Notes: a model not told the origin generated them from the letters alone. 64,000 nt of DNA from Hymenobacter radiodurans (GCF_004355185.1 NZ_CP037922.1:1116001-1180000), one strand, 5' to 3'. Counted from the stretch's first letter, positions 19,109 through 28,670 are shown. Translations and numbers: made by a program.

Positions 19109-19116
19109 TACCTTTG
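19109..19116 (+). promoter_or_regulatory. candidate -7 box for the desaturase gene
   Basis: TACCTTTG, 26 bases before the ATG at 19143, matches TAnnTTTG. The G of the box is also the first base of a GCCCCCCA motif copy (19116-19123), so the start site would fall in or just after the C-run. Confidence 0.5.
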
Positions 19117-19142
19117 CCCCCCATTCCACCCAATCAGCGTTC

Positions 19143-20206
19143 ATGTCAGTTCCTAAGTTTGCGGCTTCCCGCTCTTTTCACACCGAGCTAAAATCTCGGA
19201 TTAACGCCTACTTCGAGGAAGCGGGCAAATCGCAAACCGGCAACTCCGGGCTTTTTGTTAAGGCGCTTATCCTGACGACGGCTTTCGTGTTGGTGTATCT
19301 GCACTTGGTATTTTTCACACCAAGCGCCTTTCTAGGTATTCTGGAGTGTATTCTGCTCGGCGGCATTGGAGCGGCTATCGGCTTCAACGTCATGCACGAC
19401 GGCGCCCACGGCAGCTTCAGCAAGTCAAAGTGGCTCAACCAGTTCGCGGCGTTTACTCTGAATGTTCTGGGCGGCAATAGCTTCATGTGGAACATGAAAC
19501 ACAACCTCATCCACCACATGTATACCAATGTGGACGGTGTGGATGATGACCTCGACGTGCAGCCATGGATGCGCATGAGCAGCACCCAGCCCCGCCGCAA
19601 ACTCCACCGCTTCCAGCATCTTTATTTCTGGTTTCTCTACGCCCTGCTCTACATCGCGTGGATATTCTTTATGGATTACCAGAAGTATTTCAAGGGTAAA
19701 ATCGGGGGATGCCAATCAAGAAAATGACGGCCACTGACCAGTCGGTTTTCTGGGGCTTCAAAGTGATTCACCTATTGCTATTCATGGCTCTTCCAATTTA
19801 CACGGTAGGCTTCGTGTCGTGGCTGGTAGGTTTCGTAATCTTCGCGGCCGTAGCGGGCTTTACTCTGAGCTTGGTATTTCAGCTGGCACATACCGTAGAA
19901 CATGCTGCCTTTCCCATGCCCGACGAAATCACGAACAAATTGGAAGACGAGTGGGCTATTCATCAGATTAAGACTACCGCCAACTTCGCTACGCATAACA
20001 AAGTCATTAGCTGGCTCGTGGGTGGTCTGAACTTTCAGGTAGAGCACCACTTATTCCCCAAGATTTCGCACGTTCATTACCCTGCTATCAGTAAGATCAT
20101 CAAGCAGATGTGCGAGGAATTTGACATCACTTACAACGAGTATCCTAAGATGCGTTACGCTGTGGCATCGCACGTATCCTACCTGCGCGAGATGGGCAGA
20201 AAGTAG
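19143..20206 (+). pseudogene. fatty acid desaturase, interrupted by one frameshift
   Basis: A membrane-bound acyl-lipid desaturase of the FADS type, about 354 residues when repaired. Frame 1 (19143-19727) has the first His boxes MHDGAHG and HNLIHHMYTN. Frame 2 (19709-20206) has FQVEHHLFP, the third box. Pairs of hydrophobic segments fit the family. At 19704-19708 the DNA reads ATC-GGGGG-ATG; one extra G gives KIGGMPIKKM and restores the whole protein. All His boxes are intact, so the gene looks functional apart from this base. A sequencing homopolymer error is more likely than real decay. Desaturation of membrane acyl chains would be its role. Confidence 0.85.
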
Positions 20207-20220
20207 ATTGTTTATCATAT

Positions 20221-20257
20221 AAAAAAGCCCCCAGAAACACTTCTGGGGGCTTTTTTT
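20221..20257. terminator. bidirectional terminator between desaturase and hydrolase
   Basis: A6-GCCCCCAGAA pairs with TTCTGGGGGC-T6 around ACAC, between two convergent genes. Its stem is the five-C version of the dispersed motif. Confidence 0.92.
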
Positions 20258-20273
20258 ATGCGCCGTGTACGAC

Positions 20274-21152
20274 CTAGTAAGTCGTTGTGCTTTGGGCACC
20301 TCGCACCTGTTCTTGACCTTGTCCAATGAACTGTAGCAAGTCACGGTTTAGCTTGTCTTTATCGGTAATAAATACACCGTGTGGGCCTCCGCTATACTCA
20401 ATATAGGTAGCATGCGGCAGATACTGCTGCATCCGGGCGCCGCTGTTTTTGATTGGGACTGTTTGGTCGTCTTCACCGTGAATAACTAAAGCAGGCACCT
20501 TTATATTCTGTAGATCCTGGCGGAAGTCAGTGCCACCGAAGGCCCGTACGCATTGCTCCGTCGCACGCGGCGAGCCGAATTGGGCCAAAGCTTGAGTCCA
20601 ATCAAGCGTGGCTTGGCTGACGGGGTGGCTGATAACGCCTACCCCATAGAACTTCTTGCCAAAGGAAGAAAGGAAGTCGAAACGGTCTTTGTTGATATTT
20701 TCAATCATATCATCGAACACCGACTTATCCACGCCGTCCGGGTTGTCGTCCGTCTTGAGCAAGTATGGCGTCACGGCCGATACGAACACGACTTTGCTCA
20801 CGCGAGCCCCGCCGTGCCGGCTCATGTAGCGCGCCACTTCACCGCCGCCCATCGAAAAGCCGACTAGCGTTACGTTATTCAGGTTCAGCTCGTCAAGCAC
20901 AGCCTTCAAATCGTCGGCGAAGGTATCGTAGTCGTAGCCATCCCAAGGCTTATCGGAGTTGCCGAAGCCGCGGCGGCTGTAAGCAGTTACGCGCAGACCG
21001 TGCTTAGGCAACTCGTTCAGTTGGTATTCCCACGACTCGTAGCTCAGCGGCCAGCCGTGAATAAGCACCACGGGCGTGCCCTGGCCCAAATCGGTGTAGT
21101 GTAGTTTAACGGGGTTGCCTTGGGCATCTGGCCCGGCTTTGATGTAACTCAT
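20274..21152 (-). CDS. alpha/beta hydrolase, non-heme haloperoxidase-like
   Basis: A 292-residue alpha/beta hydrolase. The triad is visible: Ser100 in GFSMGGG, an Asp in GEDDQTVP (228-229) and His258 in GGPHGV; the oxyanion HGWPLSYESW loop is at 32-41. The pattern matches proteins annotated as cofactor-free chloroperoxidases, which are generally esterases or perhydrolases. The last 17 residues are a Gln/Thr-rich tail not needed for the fold. It is separated from the next gene by 400 bases and ends at the shared terminator. Confidence 0.88.
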   Translation of the reverse strand: MSYIKAGPDAQGNPVKLHYTDLGQGTPVVLIHGWPLSYESWEYQLNELPKHGLRVTAYSRRGFGNSDKPWDGYDYDTFADDLKAVLDELNLNNVTLVGFSMGGGEVARYMSRHGGARVSKVVFVSAVTPYLLKTDDNPDGVDKSVFDDMIENINKDRFDFLSSFGKKFYGVGVISHPVSQATLDWTQALAQFGSPRATEQCVRAFGGTDFRQDLQNIKVPALVIHGEDDQTVPIKNSGARMQQYLPHATYIEYSGGPHGVFITDKDKLNRDLLQFIGQGQEQVRGAQSTTTY

Positions 21153-21432
21153 AAGAAGAGTGTTTTGGGAATGAATAGGGTTGTATTCACTCCTTACTGA
21201 TCTTGCCTTTTATGGGTTACGGAGGCGTCTGGGGGGCTTTTTTTAGGTTTGTAGAGTTCGCGCTATGAATTAGGAAAACCGCACGATGAACTAAGCGAGA
21301 CGCTAGCCAAAGAATTAATGAGGAAAGCGCATTTATAGTAATGGAGCGCAGAGGGGATTTGAGTCTTCATCGAGAAGCAAATAGCTTTAGCAGATTACCA
21401 TACTAACTATATAACGTGCGCTAAAAACTCCG

Positions 21433-21440
21433 TACCTTTG
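21433..21440 (+). promoter_or_regulatory. -7 box of the rpsA promoter
   Basis: TACCTTTG fits the Bacteroidota TAnnTTTG consensus and lies about 110 bases before the rpsA start. A TTG at -33 is not evident. Confidence 0.5.
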
Positions 21441-21444
21441 CCGC

Positions 21445-21550
21445 CCCGCCAGGGTGGCGGGTCTGAAGCCTCAGCTTCAGGGAGTTACTCATAACGCGTT
21501 TCGGTAGGTGGCCCTGAGCCGGACGTGTAGATAAGGGCCAAACAGTAACT
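21445..21550 (+). promoter_or_regulatory. structured 5' leader of rpsA
   Basis: The presumed untranslated leader folds at least twice. CCCGCC/GGCGGG pairs at 21445-21450 and 21456-21461, and CTGAAG/CTTCAG at 21463-21468 and 21475-21480. Ribosomal protein leaders often bind their own product, so autogenous control by S1 is possible, but this is inference from position and pairing only. Confidence 0.4.
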
Positions 21551-23689
21551 ATGGCAGAAGTAGCAGATAACTTCGACTGGGACAACGTCGGAGCGACCGG
21601 CTTTGGTGGCAATTATAGCCCCGAGCAGCGCGCCGAGATGGAGAAAATGTACGGCGACACGCTGACCACCGTCCAGGAGGAAGAAGTAGTGAAGGGCACC
21701 GTAGTGGGCATCACCGACCGCGACGTTATCCTGAACATTGGCTTCAAATCCGACGGCCTCGTGCCCCTATCCGAATTCCGCGACCTGGTTGACCTGAAAA
21801 TTGGTGACCAAGTTGAGGTGTTCATCGAAGACCAGGAAGATTTGAACGGCCAGTTGATTCTTTCGCGCAAGAAGGCGAAGATCAAGCAGGCTTGGAAGTC
21901 GATTTATGACGCTCTGGAGTTTGATAACATTCTGGAAGGCGTAGTAAAGCGTCGGACTAAAGGTGGTCTGATCATGGAACTGGACGGCGTAGAAGCCTTC
22001 CTGCCCGGATCGCAGATTGACGTGAAGCCCATCCGTGACTTCGACATCTATGTTGGTCGCCGCATGGAAGTGAAAGTGGTAAAAATCAATGCCGCTTTCG
22101 ACAACGTAGTTGTTTCGCACAAAGTCCTGATTGAGAAGGACCTGGAGAAGCAGCGCGAAGCCATCCTGAACAACCTCGAAAAAGGTCAGATTCTGGAAGG
22201 TGTCATCAAGAACATGACAAACTTCGGTGTGTTTATCGACCTCGGCGGTGTCGACGGTCTGTTGCACATCACCGATATCTCGTGGGGCCGCATCGCTCAT
22301 CCGAGCGAAGTGTTGCAGCTTGATCAGAAACTCAACGTGGTTGTGCTTGACTTCGACGAAGCCAAGAAGCGTATCTCGTTGGGCCTGAAGCAGCTGACTC
22401 CTCACCCATGGGATTCGCTGCCCGCCGATATGGGCGTAGGCTCGAAAGTAAAAGGCCGCATCGTGAACGTCGCCGACTATGGTGCCTTCATGGAAATCGT
22501 GCCTGGCGTAGAAGGCCTGATCCACGTTTCAGAAATGAGCTGGAGCCAGCACCTGCGCAACCCGCAAGACTTCATCAAGCAGGGCGACGTGGTAGAAGCG
22601 CAGATTTTGACACTGGACCGCGAAGACCGCAAGATGAGCCTTGGTATCAAGCAATTGAGCGAAGACCCATGGACTCGTGGTGACTTTGGCGGCAAGTACG
22701 CTGTAGGAACCAAGCACAACGGCCTCGTGCGCAACCTAACCAACTTCGGCCTGTTCGTAGAACTGGAAGAGGGTGTAGACGGCCTCGTGCACGTGTCTGA
22801 CCTGTCATGGACTAAAAAGATCAAACACCCATCCGAAGTGGTGAAGGTAGGCGACCGTCTGGACGTGCTCGTATTGGAATTGGACGTTGCGAACCGTCGT
22901 TTGGCTCTTGGTCACAAGCAGTTGGAGGAAAACCCTTGGGATACGTTCCAGACGGTATTTACCCCTGGTTCGGTGCACAAAGCCACTATCACGGAGAAAA
23001 ACGACCGTGGCGCGGTACTCGAGTTGCCTTACGGCATCGAAGGTTTCGCTTACCCCAAGTCGTTGGTGAAGGAAGATGGTTCGAACGCCGAGAACGGCGA
23101 GTCGCTCGACTTCCGTGTAGTTGAGTTCTCGAAGGATGATCGTCGTATCGTGTTGTCGCACACTGCCGTCTTCAATCAGGCGCAGCAGGAGGAAGACACT
23201 CGTGCTTCGAAGTTCGCGAAGAAGAAGCCAACTGCTGGCCAAGCTGCCGGTGCTGCTCAAGGCGAAGGCAAGCTGAGCGACCTCAAGAAGCCGGCTACTG
23301 CCGACAAGTCGACCCTCGGTGACCTAGATGCGCTGTCCGCTCTGCGTGACAAGATGATGGGCAACGAGCGCGACGCTGGTGTTCAGAAGTTGGAAGCACA
23401 AGCTCCGAAGGCTCCAAAAGCCGCTAAAGCCGAAGAAGCTCCTGCTGCTGAGGCTGACACTACCGAGGAGGCGCCTGCTGCTACTGGTGGTATTCTGGCT
23501 GCCGTAACCGGTGCTGCCTCTGCTGCCTTCGACAAGGTATCGGAAGTAGCTGGTGATGTAGTAGACACCGTAGCTGATTCGGCTGCATTCGCGAAAGCGA
23601 AAGAAGTAGCTGGTGATGTGGTTGAAAAAGCAAAGGACTTACTGCCTGGCAACGAAGAGGCCGACAAGAAGGACGAAGAGAAAGCCTAG
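21551..23689 (+). CDS. rpsA: 30S ribosomal protein S1 with long C-terminal extension
   Basis: A 712-residue protein with six S1 RNA-binding repeats beginning near residues 46, 128, 214, 297, 383 and 472 (for example GVIKNMTNFGVFIDLGGVDG). S1 binds mRNA at the small subunit; in Bacteroidota, where Shine-Dalgarno pairing is weak, it matters for initiation. The usual end motif STLGDLDALSALRDKM is at about 586. After residue 606 comes a 105-residue Ala/Glu/Lys-rich tail. It contains a near-repeat (KVSEVAGDVVDTV and KAKEVAGDVVEKA) resembling amphipathic LEA-like helices, which I do not recall from typical S1. Codon use in the tail looks like the rest of the gene. Confidence 0.96.
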   Translation: MAEVADNFDWDNVGATGFGGNYSPEQRAEMEKMYGDTLTTVQEEEVVKGTVVGITDRDVILNIGFKSDGLVPLSEFRDLVDLKIGDQVEVFIEDQEDLNGQLILSRKKAKIKQAWKSIYDALEFDNILEGVVKRRTKGGLIMELDGVEAFLPGSQIDVKPIRDFDIYVGRRMEVKVVKINAAFDNVVVSHKVLIEKDLEKQREAILNNLEKGQILEGVIKNMTNFGVFIDLGGVDGLLHITDISWGRIAHPSEVLQLDQKLNVVVLDFDEAKKRISLGLKQLTPHPWDSLPADMGVGSKVKGRIVNVADYGAFMEIVPGVEGLIHVSEMSWSQHLRNPQDFIKQGDVVEAQILTLDREDRKMSLGIKQLSEDPWTRGDFGGKYAVGTKHNGLVRNLTNFGLFVELEEGVDGLVHVSDLSWTKKIKHPSEVVKVGDRLDVLVLELDVANRRLALGHKQLEENPWDTFQTVFTPGSVHKATITEKNDRGAVLELPYGIEGFAYPKSLVKEDGSNAENGESLDFRVVEFSKDDRRIVLSHTAVFNQAQQEEDTRASKFAKKKPTAGQAAGAAQGEGKLSDLKKPATADKSTLGDLDALSALRDKMMGNERDAGVQKLEAQAPKAPKAAKAEEAPAAEADTTEEAPAATGGILAAVTGAASAAFDKVSEVAGDVVDTVADSAAFAKAKEVAGDVVEKAKDLLPGNEEADKKDEEKA

Positions 23690-23711
23690 GTTTTCTTAGC
23701 TTATGCCTAAG

Positions 23712-23743
23712 AAAAGGCCCTGACATTCGTCAGGGCCTTTTTT
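23712..23743 (+). terminator. rpsA terminator
   Basis: AAAAGGCCCTGAC pairs with GTCAGGGCCTTTTTT, loop ATTC, 22 bases after the stop. Confidence 0.93.
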
Positions 23744-23885
23744 ATGTGTTGTTGGTAGCTTAATGATAATAGTCTTCTGATTCTACTTCGCACGCAACCA
23801 AGAGCTTAGACGGAACAGAGCTGAAAAAAGCCCCCCAGGTTTGGCGAACCTCAGATAATGGCGTAAGTTTGCACCCTCATTACCC

Positions 23886-23956
23886 GGTGACGTGACCGAG
23901 TGGCTAGGTAGAGGTCTGCAAAACCTCCTACGGCGGTTCGAATCCGCCCGTCACCT
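23886..23956 (+). tRNA. tRNA-Cys (GCA)
   Basis: Acceptor stem GGTGACG/CGTCACC, anticodon stem GAGGT/ACCTC with loop CTGCAAA (anticodon GCA), and T arm GGCGG-TTCGAAT-CCGCC form a complete cloverleaf of 71 bases including the discriminator T. CCA is not encoded. A terminator follows about 30 bases downstream. Confidence 0.95.
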
Positions 23957-23987
23957 CTTTCCTGTTCCTGTTTTCTTTTGCTTAGTA

Positions 23988-24019
23988 CCCCGGTTGATTA
24001 GCCCCAACCGGGGTTTTTT
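23988..24019 (+). terminator. terminator after tRNA-Cys
   Basis: CCCCGGTT pairs with AACCGGGG, followed by T6. Confidence 0.9.
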
Positions 24020-24250
24020 GCTTTATTCTCTGACTGTTATGATAGCTGAACAGTTGAGCTAGCTCTTGTACAAAGCCTTAAGCGCGGAAAGAAGCAGACA
24101 CACGCTATCGAAAGGCCACTATATTGGCTGAACGCTAGTCTAAGGACGTATTTTGCGCGGCGATAAATGACTTTATGCGCGCATTATCCCTACATTTCAT
24201 TTGTGCGTACAACTGCCCGCTAGCATTACCTCTTTTCGCCTCAACTTCCT

Positions 24251-26890
24251 ATGAAAATTACCGACCTCCGCACTATGCGCGGCCCAAGCTATTGGTCTGT
24301 CAAGCACCTGAAGCTTATTGTGATGAAAGTAGACCTGGAGGATCTGGCCGATAAATGGTCTAACGCCATACCAGGCTTGGCGGGTCGGCTCACGAAGTTG
24401 CTACCTGGAGTAGGCCAGCCTTGTGCTTCACCCGACTCATCCAAACAGGCTATTAAGCACCCCCCGTTAACCCAAGAGCAGCTTACGGATGGTGAACCAC
24501 TAGGCCACGTGATTCAGCACGTAGCCCTTGAACTACAGCGTCTTGCTGGTATGCCAGTGTACTGGGGCAAATCATATCCGGCCACGCAGGAGGAAGGAGT
24601 AGAATACGTTGTATTTACATATCAGGAAGAGCGCGCCGGGCGCGTAGCCGCAAATGCCGCAGTAGAGATTGTAGATGCTTTATGCCATAAGCAGAAAGTG
24701 GATGTAAAGCCCATTATTGCGGAGCTACACAATATTCGGGAGGAAGAATTCTTTGGGCCGAGCACTTACAGTATTGTGTCGGAAGCAGTGTCACGTAGGA
24801 TTCCTTATATCCGGCTTAAGAACACGTCGGTTATACAATTGGGCTACGGGGTGAATCAAAAGCGCATTCAAGCCACTACCTCATCCTACACAAGCTATTT
24901 CTCCGTTGATATCGCCGGCAATAAGAACCGCACCAAAGCGATGTTGGCCGATGCCGGGGTGCCTGTACCGCGTGGTACCACAGTATATTCACTGGATGGT
25001 CTGCGCGATGCTATTGAGGAACTTGGCTTTCCCATCGTGACGAAACCATTGGATGGAAATCACGGCAAAGGAGCCAGCATTAATATTCAAGACTGGAAAT
25101 CGGCTCAAAGTGGTTTTAAAGAGGCGCAGGAATACTCTCGCGCTGTGATCGTAGAGCAATTCATTGAAGGATTTGACCATCGACTGTTGGTAGTGAATGG
25201 CAAGTTGGTAGCCGCCGCCAAACGTACCCCAGCCGCCGTGGTTGGTGATGGACACAGCACCATTCAGGAGCTGATTGATCAGGTAAATCTGGACCCACGT
25301 CGGGGAGAAGGACATGAGAAAGTGCTGACCAAAATAAAGGCCGACAAGCATACGAATGCCATTCTCAAGGCTCACGATTTGACGCTAAAATCAGTGTTAC
25401 CGGAAGGGGAGGAGCTATTTCTGAAGAGCACTGCCAATATCAGTACGGGTGGTACCGCTACCGATGTTACTGACTTAGTGCATCCGTATAACGTGCTGTT
25501 GGCCGAGCGCGCGGCCGGAATTATCGGCCTCGATATCTGTGGTATCGATCTGCTGACTTCTGATATTGCCATCCCGCTGAACGAGGCGCGCGGAGCTGTG
25601 ATTGAGGTGAATGCTGCCCCTGGCTTCCGTATGCATATTTCTCCTACCAAAGGCTTGCCACGCAACGTAGCAGCGCCCGTTGTAGATATGCTTTTCCCGC
25701 GCGGTTCTACTTCGCGTATTCCCATTATTGCTGTTACGGGCACTAATGGTAAAACCACCACTACACGCCTGATTGCGCATATGGTGGCGGCCCAAGGCTA
25801 CAAAGTAGGCTTCACAACCACAGACGGAATTTACATCCAAGGTAACCAGTTGCAGAAAGGTGACTGCACGGGCAGTCAAAGCACAGAGTTTGTGTTGCGT
25901 GATCCTACCGTGAATTACGCCGTGCTGGAAGTGGCGCGCGGCGGCATGCTCCGCTCCGGGCTGGGGTTTGACACCTGTGATATTGCCGTCGTTACCAACG
26001 TAGCCGCCGACCACCTGGGCATGCGCGATATCCATACAGTAGAGGAAATGGCTGCTGTGAAGGGCGTGCTGCCTCGTACGGTGCACAAAAGCGGCTGGGC
26101 AATCCTAAATGCCGACGACGACTTGGTATATGCCATGGCCGAACGGTTGCAGTGCAAAGTGGCGTTTTTCAGCATGAACGAAAATAACCCCCGCATTCTC
26201 GATCATGTGGAAGCGGGCGGCGTAGCAGCGGTCTATGAGGAAGGCTATGTAACCATTTATCAGAACAGCTATAAGCTGCGCATCGATCGGGCGGCGGAGT
26301 TTCCGGTAACGCTGGGCGGACGCGCTGGCTTCAACATTGAAAACTGCCTTGCTGTGGCACTAGCTGGCTATGTAGCCGGCTTTGAGCGCGACGATATAAA
26401 GACGGCGCTACGCACCTTTGTGCCGTCGGCAGCCAAGACGCCGGGCCGGATGAACGTGTTCAAGTTTCCCCATTTCGAGGTTATTGTCGACTATGCGCAC
26501 AATACGGCAGGCATTAGCAAGTATGCTGAATTCCTGAATAACACGCCGGCTACGCACAAAGTCGGGATAGTATCGGGGCTGGGCGACCGGCGCGACGAAG
26601 ACACACTAGGCTTTGCGCGCATCGCGGGAAGTATCTTCGATGAAGTGGTATTGCGCCAAGACCGTGACTTGCGGGGAAAAACAGCGGAATACCTACAGGA
26701 AATTATGATGCGAGGCCTGCGCTTGGATAAGCCTGATCTGCCAATTACCTACATCGAAAACGAAGTGGACGCCATTCGTCACGTGCTGACCACGGCCCGC
26801 GAAGGATCTGTTGTTACTATTTTCACGGAAAACATCAGTGCTACAATTAAGCAGATTGAGGAGTTTGAGGCGCAAATTATGCAAGCCTAG
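24251..26890 (+). CDS. cphA: cyanophycin synthetase
   Basis: An 879-residue enzyme polymerising Asp and Arg into cyanophycin, a nitrogen reserve. The order is standard: an N-terminal domain (about 1-160); an ATP-grasp domain (about 215-470) with KPLDGNHGKGASI and FNVNAAPGF-type metal-site residues (EVNAAPGFRMH); and a Mur-ligase-like domain with the P-loop VTGTNGKTTTTR near 495-506 and DYAHNTAG near 750. The start MKITDLRTMRGPSYW is typical of Bacteroidota CphA. Cyanophycinase (cphB), often adjacent, is not here: the flanks are tRNA-Cys and a coiled-coil gene. It ends at a strong terminator. Confidence 0.95.
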   Translation: MKITDLRTMRGPSYWSVKHLKLIVMKVDLEDLADKWSNAIPGLAGRLTKLLPGVGQPCASPDSSKQAIKHPPLTQEQLTDGEPLGHVIQHVALELQRLAGMPVYWGKSYPATQEEGVEYVVFTYQEERAGRVAANAAVEIVDALCHKQKVDVKPIIAELHNIREEEFFGPSTYSIVSEAVSRRIPYIRLKNTSVIQLGYGVNQKRIQATTSSYTSYFSVDIAGNKNRTKAMLADAGVPVPRGTTVYSLDGLRDAIEELGFPIVTKPLDGNHGKGASINIQDWKSAQSGFKEAQEYSRAVIVEQFIEGFDHRLLVVNGKLVAAAKRTPAAVVGDGHSTIQELIDQVNLDPRRGEGHEKVLTKIKADKHTNAILKAHDLTLKSVLPEGEELFLKSTANISTGGTATDVTDLVHPYNVLLAERAAGIIGLDICGIDLLTSDIAIPLNEARGAVIEVNAAPGFRMHISPTKGLPRNVAAPVVDMLFPRGSTSRIPIIAVTGTNGKTTTTRLIAHMVAAQGYKVGFTTTDGIYIQGNQLQKGDCTGSQSTEFVLRDPTVNYAVLEVARGGMLRSGLGFDTCDIAVVTNVAADHLGMRDIHTVEEMAAVKGVLPRTVHKSGWAILNADDDLVYAMAERLQCKVAFFSMNENNPRILDHVEAGGVAAVYEEGYVTIYQNSYKLRIDRAAEFPVTLGGRAGFNIENCLAVALAGYVAGFERDDIKTALRTFVPSAAKTPGRMNVFKFPHFEVIVDYAHNTAGISKYAEFLNNTPATHKVGIVSGLGDRRDEDTLGFARIAGSIFDEVVLRQDRDLRGKTAEYLQEIMMRGLRLDKPDLPITYIENEVDAIRHVLTTAREGSVVTIFTENISATIKQIEEFEAQIMQA

Positions 26891-26918
26891 AAAACCGATT
26901 CACTTTACTATTTGAAAT

Positions 26919-26953
26919 AAAAAAGCCCCCAGAAATAATCTGGGGGCTTTTTT
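26919..26953. terminator. bidirectional terminator after cphA
   Basis: A6-GCCCCCAGA pairs with TCTGGGGGC-T6, between convergent genes; same stem seed as the other terminators. Confidence 0.92.
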
Positions 26954-26975
26954 ATAAGCGAGAATGCTTTGTGAC

Positions 26976-27923
26976 CTACTTCAGAGTAAAAGTTGATTTG
27001 CCGATCATTACACCGCCTTCATACAGTTCAACGGTGTGAAGACCGGTTTTGTAGGCTGCACCTTTCGCGTACACAAACTGTACGGGCTGACGCGTGTTGT
27101 CATACACGATGTCCTGCTTAGCGGTGTAGAAGGCTTCTGAGCCATCAATCATGAAAGTGCCACCACCAGTGCTCAGGTTGTACAGGGCTGAGCCATCAGG
27201 TTCCACGAGGCGCATCATAATCTGCTTGGTTTCCTTGGGCGATACGTCGTTGCGAGCAAGGTTGAAAGTAACCTTGATTTTCTCCACGCGCTTAGCCCGA
27301 AACTCGTTATCGTCGTCGTCCTTCTCTTTGTTGCGAGAGTTAATCACATTCACCCGGATGTTATCGGCCTGAAGGCGGGAGGCTACCGCTACCTTCTCCG
27401 TAAGCTCTTGGTTGGTGCGAGCGATGGTCGAAATCGTGTCAGTAAGCTTGTTCTGACGCTCTTTCAGCGTGGTGGTTTCGGTGTACAACACCTCATTGTC
27501 AGCTTTTAGCTGAGCAATTTCTTCGTCTTTCTTCCGTAGTTGCTGCTCCAAGTTGGTAGCGCGGTTGCGGAAGCGAGCCTGCTCAGCCAGCGAGAAGCTG
27601 CCTTTGCGGAAGGAGCGAAGCTTCAGCAAATCAGAGTTGATTGTAGCAATGCGGGCTTCCAAGGAGTCATTGGCCAAGCCCATGGCTTGTACTTCTTGGC
27701 TTTGACGCTCAAAATCGGCTTTGAGGGTCTCGTACTGTTTAATCTGTTCCTCGAGCCGGACATCCTTTGCTTTTACCTCGGCTGTCAGCTGCTCATTCTG
27801 CTTGCCTTTCTGATTGTTCATGTAGAAAAGCAGGGCATTAATACCGGCCAGAACCAGAAATAGAGCCACTATTAGCAAAAGACGGCTCTTGTTTTTAGGC
27901 TCCGTGTTTTCGTTTTGTTCCAT
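26976..27923 (-). CDS. membrane-anchored coiled-coil protein of unknown function
   Basis: A 315-residue protein. A basic N-terminus (KNKSR) is followed by a membrane helix at about 15-35 (LLLIVALFLVLAGINALLFY), so it is probably anchored with the bulk outside the cytoplasm. Residues 40-195 are heptad-rich coiled coil with many Glu, Lys, Gln and Leu. After an acidic KEKDDDDNEF linker comes a 100-residue beta-rich end (VTFNLARNDVSPKETKQ). Coiled-coil proteins of this shape are common in Bacteroidota and are often called chromosome partition or cell-division associated, without evidence. I do not assign a function. Confidence 0.75.
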   Translation of the reverse strand: MEQNENTEPKNKSRLLLIVALFLVLAGINALLFYMNNQKGKQNEQLTAEVKAKDVRLEEQIKQYETLKADFERQSQEVQAMGLANDSLEARIATINSDLLKLRSFRKGSFSLAEQARFRNRATNLEQQLRKKDEEIAQLKADNEVLYTETTTLKERQNKLTDTISTIARTNQELTEKVAVASRLQADNIRVNVINSRNKEKDDDDNEFRAKRVEKIKVTFNLARNDVSPKETKQIMMRLVEPDGSALYNLSTGGGTFMIDGSEAFYTAKQDIVYDNTRQPVQFVYAKGAAYKTGLHTVELYEGGVMIGKSTFTLK

Positions 27924-28054
27924 TGAGGAAGGGGATTGGTTAATTAATGTGGAAGTACGCGGCTAGTTAGGACGGTACGCTACCTTTACGCACAAAAATA
28001 AAGGACTTACCCACGTGGGCAAGTTTCGGCACTAAATACTCCATTTGCGCAAAT

Positions 28055-28654
28055 ATGGATTTACTGCTTGACGAGGCCTACTGGCGGACCCGTTATGTTA
28101 CCGGCCAAACAGGTTGGGATGTGGGAGCCATAACGCCTCCACTACAGGATTATTTTAAGCAACTAGGTCCGTCCGATGATCGGCGTATCCTCATTCCAGG
28201 CGCGGGAAGGGCGTATGAAGCCGAATACCTACACAATCAAGGATTCAGTGAAGTGTTTGTAGTGGACCTAGCGTCAGAGGCGCTGGAAGCGCTGCAGCAA
28301 CGCGTGCCTGGCTTCCCTCGGGGGCATTTAGTGCAGCAAGATTTTTTTACGCTGTCGGCTGAGCCACCTTACGATTTAATTATAGAGCAGACGTTTTTTT
28401 GCGCTCTGCCCCGTGCGCTCCGCTCTGATTATGCCCGACAGTGTGCGCATTTATTGCGGCCGGGGGGCAAATTGGTAGGTCTACTTTTCGAAGCAGATTT
28501 TGGCCCCTCATCCGAACCACCTTTCGGTGGCACCCGCGATGAGTACCGCGCGTACTTTGAGCCGTACTTTGAGTTCGTGCATTTTGAGACTGCCTACAAC
28601 TCCATCAGGCCCCGGCAGGATAGAGAGTTGTTTATTTGTTTGGAGAAAAAGTAA
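28055..28654 (+). CDS. thiopurine methyltransferase-family SAM methyltransferase
   Basis: A 199-residue class I methyltransferase. The N-terminal YWRTRYVTGQTGWD is the TPMT-family signature, and RRILIPGAGRAYEAEYL is the SAM-binding motif I (usually PGCG). DLIIEQTFFCALP matches the family EQT.FCA motif. Bacterial members methylate thiols or selenium/tellurium compounds, or bromide/iodide; the substrate here is unknown. It ends 16 bases before kdsA, possibly in the same transcript. Confidence 0.85.
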   Translation: MDLLLDEAYWRTRYVTGQTGWDVGAITPPLQDYFKQLGPSDDRRILIPGAGRAYEAEYLHNQGFSEVFVVDLASEALEALQQRVPGFPRGHLVQQDFFTLSAEPPYDLIIEQTFFCALPRALRSDYARQCAHLLRPGGKLVGLLFEADFGPSSEPPFGGTRDEYRAYFEPYFEFVHFETAYNSIRPRQDRELFICLEKK

Positions 28655-28670
28655 ACCTTATAATCTGCTC

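Larger units (their letters stand above)
21153..21550. other. intergenic region before rpsA, 398 bases
   Basis: Contains a minus-oriented motif copy TCTGGGGGGCTTTTTTT (21228-21244), an AT-rich stretch around 21290-21420, a -7 box at 21433-21440 and a structured rpsA leader. No additional coding region is supported. Confidence 0.5.
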
